Below, one piece after another: positions 1-5,006 of a stretch of DNA of 6,191 bases. Made by a program: the position numbers and the translations under genes. The DNA is from Candidatus Hydrogenedentota bacterium (GTDB lineage Bacteria; Hydrogenedentota; Hydrogenedentia; Hydrogenedentales; SLHB01). The DNA lies in the NCBI GenBank assembly GCA_016934125.1, contig JAFGTL010000649.1, positions 1 through 6,191 of the forward strand, in the 5' to 3' direction. The notes beneath the pieces are model-generated. The model was not told where the DNA came from. It saw only the letters and a list, made by a program, of their open reading frames with translations, and ran no database searches. Numbering within the stretch: position 1 is the stretch's first letter; each line of letters begins with the position of its first letter.

Positions 1-35
1 CCTGGCCCCGGGTGCGCCAGCCTCGTTCGCCTCTC

Positions 36-64
36 TTGAAGGATGGGCTGAGGTGCTCTATGCT
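36..64 (+). promoter_or_regulatory. Candidate sigma70-type promoter of the lipoprotein gene
   Basis: A -35-like TTGAAG (36-41) and a -10-like TATGCT (59-64) are separated by exactly 17 bases. Each hexamer matches four of six consensus positions. Transcription would begin near base 71, leaving a leader of about 64 bases before the ATG at 135. This also argues against the in-frame ATG at 60, which lies inside the -10 element. The -10 is followed by GG, as are the candidate -10 elements in the next two gaps. The assignment is from sequence pattern only. Confidence 0.4.
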
Positions 65-134
65 GGTGCAGACAGGACGTTGTGCCGCCCGCAGCAGACT
101 CTTGGAGAGCCTCACGCACAAGGACTTCGGCGTC

Positions 135-1397
135 ATGTATCGCATTCCGTCAACACGTACGGCACCTGTGACAGTCCAAGCCGTTCTCTCCTGCGCCCTC
201 TGCCTGTGCCTCCTCGCTTCCTGCGCCCGGCACCGCAAACCGCCCGAACCGCCGCCCCCGCCGCCGAAGGCGCAATCGGAGACCCTCGACATCCAGCAGT
301 TGAGCCAGGAGCTGCGCGCCCTGATCGAGCAGCGCATCCAGGAGCAGCGCACCGGCGCCGCCCGGGCCCCGGGCGCCCCTACTACCAAGGCCGAACTCCA
401 ACGGATCGCCCGAGCCCTGCTCGAGGAGACGCGGAAACGCCTTCAGTCGCAACTGCGGAGCATGATCGAACGCCGCCTCGGCCCGATGCAGGGGTTGCAG
501 ATGGACGAGATCTGGCTGGAGGCCCTCGATGAACGCGGCCGGCTCATCGACATCCCCGTTGCCGTACAAACCCGCCCCCTCCGGTTCCTCGCCGCACCCG
601 ATAACGCGTCGACCACCCGCTCGATCCTTGCCACGGACGATGTTGCCCTCGCCCTCTACGACGATCTGCCCAGCGAGGTCGCTCCCGACGACGCCGTGTT
701 CTTCCGCCGGATGTATACCGGCGAAGCGGCCGCTGCCATCGCCACCGAAGCGAAGCTCCTCGTCACCCTGAAGGGCGGCGAGTGGAGCGAGCCCCAGCCC
801 GGCGGCCGCGCCGCCAACGCCATCGCCATCCGCGGCCTCGATCTGGACAGGGGCCTCCTGCCCAACGGCAACCAGCACTACGACGACACCATGTATCTCG
901 TCATCGAGGAGGACGGGGGCGATACGGAAGTCTACGAATACCGCATGACCACCGAATCCAGCAGCGATCGCGAAGGCGTCGGACGCCTCAACGCGAAACA
1001 GGTTACCTACGTCCGCGGCCTCCACCGCGGCAAAGATCCCGCCTACCGCCTCAAAGGGAACGAAGCGGAAGGCACACGCCTCGGCCGTGAAGGCACCTAC
1101 AAAATCATGGGCGCCAACATCCACTCCGCCTATACGCGCCGCCGCATCGACAGCGAAACGCCCCTCAGCCCGACCGTCTCGCTCGGGTGCCAGGTGATCG
1201 CCGCGGACAAGGATTCCTTCGAGGAGATGCTCGTGAATCTGCTCGACGGACTCGGCGTCACGGAGTTCCCCTACACCATCATCGCCGGCGACGAACTCAG
1301 CGTTCTGGACGGCGCGCTCCGCGAACAGGCCAGGCCGTCCGTGCTCGTCCGCCGCGTCCTGCGGCCCGAGGCCGGCCCGTACGCGCAATCGCAGTAG
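135..1397 (+). CDS. Putative lipoprotein with L,D-transpeptidase-like (YkuD-fold) C-terminal domain
   Basis: The protein has 420 residues. Seen in the sequence: a lipoprotein signal peptide (residues 1-29) ending in a perfect lipobox L27-A-S-C30, a proline-rich linker (about 36-44, six prolines in a row), a charged helical stretch likely to form coiled coil (about 50-115), and a C-terminal domain from about 230 to 385. That domain carries YDDTMY near 249-254, GLHRGK at 295-300, NIH ending at H330, and SLGCQVI with S349, G351 and C352. His followed about 20 residues later by SxGC is the catalytic signature of L,D-transpeptidases, whose Cys forms the acyl-enzyme on peptidoglycan. The spacing and the GLHRG segment match a divergent phage/bacterial branch whose activity is, as far as I know, undefined, so enzyme function is inference. 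The start at 135 is chosen because it places the lipobox correctly and has AAGGA about ten bases upstream; the frame stays open further upstream (ATG at 60), but that would bury the signal peptide. A32-R33 and the absence of Asp after C30 suggest outer-membrane sorting in a Gram-negative cell. Confidence 0.7.
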   Translation: MYRIPSTRTAPVTVQAVLSCALCLCLLASCARHRKPPEPPPPPPKAQSETLDIQQLSQELRALIEQRIQEQRTGAARAPGAPTTKAELQRIARALLEETRKRLQSQLRSMIERRLGPMQGLQMDEIWLEALDERGRLIDIPVAVQTRPLRFLAAPDNASTTRSILATDDVALALYDDLPSEVAPDDAVFFRRMYTGEAAAAIATEAKLLVTLKGGEWSEPQPGGRAANAIAIRGLDLDRGLLPNGNQHYDDTMYLVIEEDGGDTEVYEYRMTTESSSDREGVGRLNAKQVTYVRGLHRGKDPAYRLKGNEAEGTRLGREGTYKIMGANIHSAYTRRRIDSETPLSPTVSLGCQVIAADKDSFEEMLVNLLDGLGVTEFPYTIIAGDELSVLDGALREQARPSVLVRRVLRPEAGPYAQSQ

Positions 1398-1449
1398 TGG
1401 GCTCGGTGCCGTCCTGCGTTTTCGGCCCGGTATGCCCTGTCCGCGAATC

Positions 1450-1458
1450 TGCTATCAT
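1450..1458 (+). promoter_or_regulatory. Candidate extended -10 promoter of the antiporter gene
   Basis: The gap contains TGCTATCAT, an extended -10 (TG-N-TATCAT, hexamer at 1453-1458), followed by GG. No good -35 hexamer is visible 16-18 bases upstream, which an extended -10 can tolerate. The predicted transcript would carry a leader of roughly 60 bases before the ATG at 1526. Nothing else was recognised between 1398 and 1525 apart from the GGAG ribosome site at 1516-1519. Confidence 0.35.
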
Positions 1459-1525
1459 GGGCACACGCAGAGGGCCTCGCCTGTGGAGGTGCATCCTGCG
1501 CCGGTAGCGTGTTACGGAGAACGCA

Positions 1526-3259
1526 ATGCACTATCTGAACGAAGATCACGTGTTCCTCTTCCTCATCCAGGTGCTCATTCTCCTGGCGTCCGCCAAGGCG
1601 CTCGGCGCCCTGTGCCAGCAACGCGGTGTCCCGGCCCTCGCCGGCGAGATCCTCGCCGGCATCCTGCTCGGCCCCACCATCCTCGGCCGCGCCCTGCCCG
1701 CGTTTCAGGCCCTCCTGTTTCCCCGCGAGGTGATCCAAGTCACCATGCTCGACACGGTGTCCTGGTTCGGGGTGCTCTTCCTCTTGCTGTCTACGGGATT
1801 CGAGGTGAACATCTCAACCGTCTGGAAACAGCGCAATTCGGCGCTCTCCATCGGCATCGTGGGCGTGGTGATCCCCATCCTGATGGGATGCGGCGTGTTC
1901 TTCTGGCTTCCCGCGTCCTGCTGGGGCGAGAACGCCAGTCATCTGACATTCACCCTCTTCCTCGCCACCGCCTCCTCGATCACCGCCATCTCCATCGTCG
2001 CGCGCCTCATGCACGACATGGATATCCTCAAGAGCGACGTCGGCTCGGCCAGCCTGTCCGCCTGTGCCGTCAACGACGTGTTCGGATGGTTTGTTTTCAC
2101 CCTCGTCCTGGCCCTGGCCACCCAGCGCGACGTCGACCTTGAGGCCCTCGCCAAAGTGCTCTTCGAAACCGTCCTCTTCGGCGCACTCTGCCTCACCATC
2201 GGGAGCAAGATCGTCGGCGTCATCACCGTCAAGATCAAGGAATCCTCCCTGCCCCAACCCGGCACCATGCTCACCTTCATCGCCTGTCTCGGCGTGCTCT
2301 GCGGCGCCATCACCGACTGGATCGGCATTCACGCGATCCTCGGCTTCTTCCTGGCCGGCATCATGGCCGGAAACACCAGCGAGGTCTCCGAGCACACCCG
2401 CCAGTCCCTGAGCCAGACCATCCACGCCATCTTCGTGCCCCTCTTCTTTGCCGGCATCGGCATCAAAGTCGATTTCCTCGCCGGCGCCGACCTCCTCGTC
2501 CTTCTTGTTTTCACCGCCGTGGCCGTCGGAGGCAAGTTCGTCGGGGCGTGGGCCGGCGCCCGCATGGCGCACCTCTCGAAGCCCGATTCGCTCTCCGTCG
2601 GTATCGCCTTCACACCCGGCGGTGCCATGGAGATCATCGTGGGCATGCTCGCCCTCGAAATGAAGCTCATCACCGAAGGCGTGTTCGTCGTCGTCGTGTT
2701 CGCCGCCCTCCTCTCCTCCTTCACCGTCGGCCCCCTCCTCGCGTGGTCGCTCCGCCGTCGCGGCTCCGTCGATGTGGCCAGCTTCCTCCTGCGCGGCGCC
2801 GCTACGCTCGAACTGCAGGGCCTCACCCGCTGGGACGCGATCGACGAGATGTGCGGGACAGTCGCCAAGCACGTGCGCAATCTCGACAAGGCCATGCTGA
2901 GTGCTGCCGTCCGGCTGCGCGAAACCATCATGGGCACCGGCCTCGAACGTGGTGTCGCGGTGCCCCACGCCCGGCTGAAAGGGCTCCGCAAGCCGATCGT
3001 CGCCTTCGCCCGCTCGAGCGCGGGCATCGAGTGGGACGCCGTCGACGGCTCCCAGACGAATCTCGTGTTCCTGATCCTGACGCCCGAAGAGGAAGAGGGC
3101 CTGCAACTCCAGATTCTGGCGTCAATTGCGCGCGCCATGGCCTCCGACGACGTGCGCGAGGCGCTCATGGCCGCTGAAACGCAGGACGCCCTGTTCGAGG
3201 CCCTTGCCCAAGCGCTCCGGGCTGAGGAGCCCGCCCCGACGGCCGAAGTCCCTGCGTGA
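1526..3259 (+). CDS. Cation:proton antiporter (CPA2) fused to a PTS EIIA domain
   Basis: The protein has 577 residues. The first ~410 are strongly hydrophobic with about a dozen membrane segments, as in the Na_H_Exchanger family. Landmarks are P36-A-L-A-G-E-I-L-A-G-I-L-L-G-P50 (the hallmark first-helix motif of CPA2 antiporters), an N183-D184 pair in a central helix where the ion-binding acid sits, GGK with K337, and TPGGAMEI at 363-370. A single acid (ND rather than DD) resembles the KefC/CHX-like, often electroneutral, members; the transported ion (K+ or Na+) cannot be told from sequence. Residues ~428-565 form a complete EIIA domain of the PtsN/fructose-mannitol type, with the phosphorylatable H481 in GVAVPHAR, then WDAVDGS and a C-terminal helical part. 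The family EIIA receives phosphate from HPr, so the fusion suggests that phosphotransferase state controls ion exchange in the inner membrane. The second conserved His of PtsN-type domains (H120 in E. coli PtsN) aligns with Q527 here. The start has GGAG six bases upstream. The gene probably has its own promoter. Confidence 0.88.
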   Translation: MHYLNEDHVFLFLIQVLILLASAKALGALCQQRGVPALAGEILAGILLGPTILGRALPAFQALLFPREVIQVTMLDTVSWFGVLFLLLSTGFEVNISTVWKQRNSALSIGIVGVVIPILMGCGVFFWLPASCWGENASHLTFTLFLATASSITAISIVARLMHDMDILKSDVGSASLSACAVNDVFGWFVFTLVLALATQRDVDLEALAKVLFETVLFGALCLTIGSKIVGVITVKIKESSLPQPGTMLTFIACLGVLCGAITDWIGIHAILGFFLAGIMAGNTSEVSEHTRQSLSQTIHAIFVPLFFAGIGIKVDFLAGADLLVLLVFTAVAVGGKFVGAWAGARMAHLSKPDSLSVGIAFTPGGAMEIIVGMLALEMKLITEGVFVVVVFAALLSSFTVGPLLAWSLRRRGSVDVASFLLRGAATLELQGLTRWDAIDEMCGTVAKHVRNLDKAMLSAAVRLRETIMGTGLERGVAVPHARLKGLRKPIVAFARSSAGIEWDAVDGSQTNLVFLILTPEEEEGLQLQILASIARAMASDDVREALMAAETQDALFEALAQALRAEEPAPTAEVPA

Positions 3260-3303
3260 TGTCCCGCGGACGCCTTCCTGGATCGGTGGGTGGTTCGCGC
3301 CTG

Positions 3304-3312
3304 TGTTATCCT
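3304..3312 (+). promoter_or_regulatory. Candidate extended -10 promoter for the ceramidase-like/GH31 gene pair
   Basis: TGTTATCCT is an extended -10 element (TG-N-TATCCT, hexamer at 3307-3312), followed by GG. No convincing -35 is seen. Transcription would start near 3319, about 45 bases before the ATG at 3363. The same octamer pattern, TAT(G/C)(A/C)TGG, occurs in the two preceding gaps. It would drive both downstream genes, since the gap between them lacks a comparable element. Confidence 0.35.
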
Positions 3313-3322
3313 GGCCGTGTGA

Positions 3323-3334
3323 CGGGCATGCCCG
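3323..3334 (+). repeat. 12-bp perfect palindrome CGGGCATGCCCG, possible operator
   Basis: The 12 bases read the same on both strands. They lie about ten bases downstream of the candidate -10 element and so just after the expected transcription start, where a repressor dimer could block transcription. With no unpaired centre it is a poor RNA hairpin. A perfect 12-mer palindrome is expected about once or twice by chance in 6 kb, so only its position makes it notable. Confidence 0.25.
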
Positions 3335-3362
3335 GCACGCAACATGGAGAGAACGACTTCCC

Positions 3363-4946
3363 ATGAAACGACTCATCGCCGCCATGCGCCGGCACTGGAT
3401 CCTGACGCCCGCGATCCTCCTCGTGATCGCCCTGGCCTTGTTCCTCGCGTATCGCATGAAGGGGCCCTACCGCTTCTACCGCGCCGATCTCGCCCTCCCT
3501 CAGCCCGGCGCCCCTGCGCCCGGCCTCCTCGAGGTTGGCGTGGCCAAACGCGACATCACCCCCCTCCCCGCCGCGTACGACCCCTGGAACGACGTCGACG
3601 GTGACGGCCGCTACAAGCCCGAGAAAGGCGATACCTTTGAGGACGCTAACCGCAACGGGCGGTTCGACGCCGTGTGGATGGCGGGCTTCAACAGCAACCG
3701 GCCTGCCAAGGACGTCCACGATCCCCTCTGGGCGCGCGCCATCGCATTCCGCAACAACGGCGTCACGATCGTCCTTGTCACCCTCGACAGCATCGGCATC
3801 TTCCATGAGAAGTTCATCGAGGTGCGCAAGCGCATCGATCCCGCCCTCGGCATCGATCACGTCATGTTCTCCTGCACCCACGACCACGAAGCCCCGGACA
3901 CCATGGGCATCTGGAGCTTCTCGCTGGTTCGGCCCCTGTTCAACTACCGCTACTTGGAGGAAGTCAAGGCCGCCTGCAAGGAAGTGGCCGAGGAGGCCGT
4001 CCGCAACCTCCAGCCGGCCGATACCGTCTACGCCGAAGTGCCCGTCGGCCCGGACGGATTCATGGACGACAGCCGGAAACCTCTCGTGTACGATAACGTC
4101 GTGCGCGCCGCGCGCTTCGTCAAAACCGGCACCGATGAACCGATCGCCACCATGGTGGTGTGGGGCAACCACGCCGAGACCCTCGGCGGCAGCAACAGCC
4201 TCCTCACCTCCGACTTCGCCCACTACTGGCGCCTCGGACTCGAACGGGGCGTGCCCGAGCCGAACGGCGTCGAGGGGCTCGGCGGCATGTGCCTCTATTT
4301 CCAGGGCCAAGTCGGCGGCCTCATGACGCAACTCCACACCACCGTCCCCGATCGCAGCGGCACCGCCGAATACCGCGAGGCCTCCTTCGACAAAGCCGAG
4401 GCCCTCGGCTACAACCTCGCCATCGCCACGGCCAACGCCCTCCGGGGCGAGAGCGCCCACCGCATGGAGCGCACCGGCGTCGCCGTGGCCGCCAAGACGA
4501 TCTTCGTCCCCGTCGGCGGCCTGTACAACGCCGTGGCCGTCCTGGGCCTCCTCCATCCCGGCTGGTATTGGGGGAAGGTTAAGAGTGAAGTCAACGCCTT
4601 CCGCATCGGCGACATCGAGATCCTCACCATTCCCGGCGAACTGTATCCGGAGATCGGCGAAGGCGGCATCGAGACTCCGGAAGGCGCAGACTATCCCATC
4701 GCGCCCGTTGAGGTGCCGCCCCTTCGCGCCCAGATGCAGGGCAAGATGAACCTCATCATCGGTCTCGCCAATGACGAGATCGGCTACATCATCCCCAAGA
4801 GCCAATGGGACAAGAAGGCCCCCTACGCCTACGGCCGGACGGATAAGCCGCAATACGGCGAGGAGAACTCCTTCGGCCCGGACGTGGCCGGCGTCATCCA
4901 CCGCGAGTCCCTCGATGTGCTCGCCGCGCTCAGCCGGATTCCGTAG
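3363..4946 (+). CDS. Membrane-anchored neutral/alkaline ceramidase-like hydrolase with Ca-binding loops
   Basis: The protein has 527 residues. An N-terminal basic stretch and one hydrophobic helix (about 12-30) form a signal anchor, placing the rest outside the cytoplasm. The body follows the neutral ceramidase (amidase of ceramide) plan: VGVAKRDITP (58-67), DPLWARA (120-126), VTLDS (139-143), CTHDHEAP (171-178), WGNHAE (267-272), TIPGELYPE (422-430) and DEIGYIIP (471-478). By comparison with Pseudomonas ceramidase the zinc ligands would be a His of the THDH pair (H173/H175), H270, E426 and Y475, all present. Two tandem Ca-binding-like loops (D77-V-D-G-D-G and D94-A-N-R-N-G) sit just after the first strand. 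The position aligned with the catalytic Ser of the GDxSP motif falls in QVGGLMT (316-322), which has no Ser there, so true ceramide hydrolysis is doubtful. Substrate is unknown; another lipid amide or ester is possible. ATG 3363 is chosen because it begins the anchor; GGAGAG lies about 11 bases upstream, slightly far. The open frame before it overlaps the antiporter gene and has no family similarity. Confidence 0.78.
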   Translation: MKRLIAAMRRHWILTPAILLVIALALFLAYRMKGPYRFYRADLALPQPGAPAPGLLEVGVAKRDITPLPAAYDPWNDVDGDGRYKPEKGDTFEDANRNGRFDAVWMAGFNSNRPAKDVHDPLWARAIAFRNNGVTIVLVTLDSIGIFHEKFIEVRKRIDPALGIDHVMFSCTHDHEAPDTMGIWSFSLVRPLFNYRYLEEVKAACKEVAEEAVRNLQPADTVYAEVPVGPDGFMDDSRKPLVYDNVVRAARFVKTGTDEPIATMVVWGNHAETLGGSNSLLTSDFAHYWRLGLERGVPEPNGVEGLGGMCLYFQGQVGGLMTQLHTTVPDRSGTAEYREASFDKAEALGYNLAIATANALRGESAHRMERTGVAVAAKTIFVPVGGLYNAVAVLGLLHPGWYWGKVKSEVNAFRIGDIEILTIPGELYPEIGEGGIETPEGADYPIAPVEVPPLRAQMQGKMNLIIGLANDEIGYIIPKSQWDKKAPYAYGRTDKPQYGEENSFGPDVAGVIHRESLDVLAALSRIP

Positions 4947-4954
4947 CCGCCCAT

Positions 4955-4990
4955 CGAGACAGGCCGGGCGCGCCCTCGGTGCGCGTCTCG
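4955..4990 (+). repeat. Imperfect inverted repeat between the ceramidase-like and GH31 genes
   Basis: CGAGAC (4955-4960) pairs with GTCTCG (4985-4990), and inside it GCGC pairs with GCGC around a CCTCGGT loop, with about eight extra bases (AGGCCGGG) bulged on the left arm. No T-run follows, so it is not a typical rho-independent terminator. It ends a few bases before the ribosome site of the next gene and could tune translation or protect an mRNA end. High GC makes chance pairing likely. Confidence 0.3.
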
Positions 4991-4994
4991 GGAC

Positions 4995-4999
4995 AGGGA
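4995..4999 (+). promoter_or_regulatory. Ribosome binding site that fixes a TTG start
   Basis: AGGGA lies seven bases upstream of TTG 5007. An in-frame TGA at 5001-5003 excludes any earlier start, and no ATG or GTG falls between them. The next possible start, GTG at 5046, would cut into the membrane anchor. Confidence 0.6.
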
Positions 5000-5006
5000 T
5001 TGAACG

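Noticed and set aside
12..134. Upstream extension of the lipoprotein gene
   Set aside because: It would put more than 40 residues before the signal peptide and run through the candidate promoter.
150..1388. A 412-codon open frame on the - strand opposite the lipoprotein gene
   Set aside because: It has the same codon-bias shadow pattern and no recognisable domain. The + strand has a signal peptide and a conserved C-terminal signature.
1476..1490. GGAGG and a short CCTC/GAGG stem in the gap before the antiporter gene
   Set aside because: No start codon follows at a useful distance and the stem is four pairs. The site at 1516-1519 is the working ribosome site.
1814..3106. A 430-codon open frame on the - strand opposite the antiporter gene
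   Set aside because: The translation is an acidic, Gly/Glu/Asp/His-rich shadow of codons for hydrophobic residues; it has no motif.
3261..3271. Small hairpin GTCC-CGC-GGAC just after the antiporter stop codon
   Set aside because: The stem is only four pairs and no T-run follows, so it is not a credible terminator.
3126..3362. Upstream extension of the ceramidase-like gene into the antiporter gene
   Set aside because: The frame is open but the translation is Arg/Pro-rich out-of-frame EIIA sequence. The signal anchor begins at ATG 3363 with a ribosome site before it.
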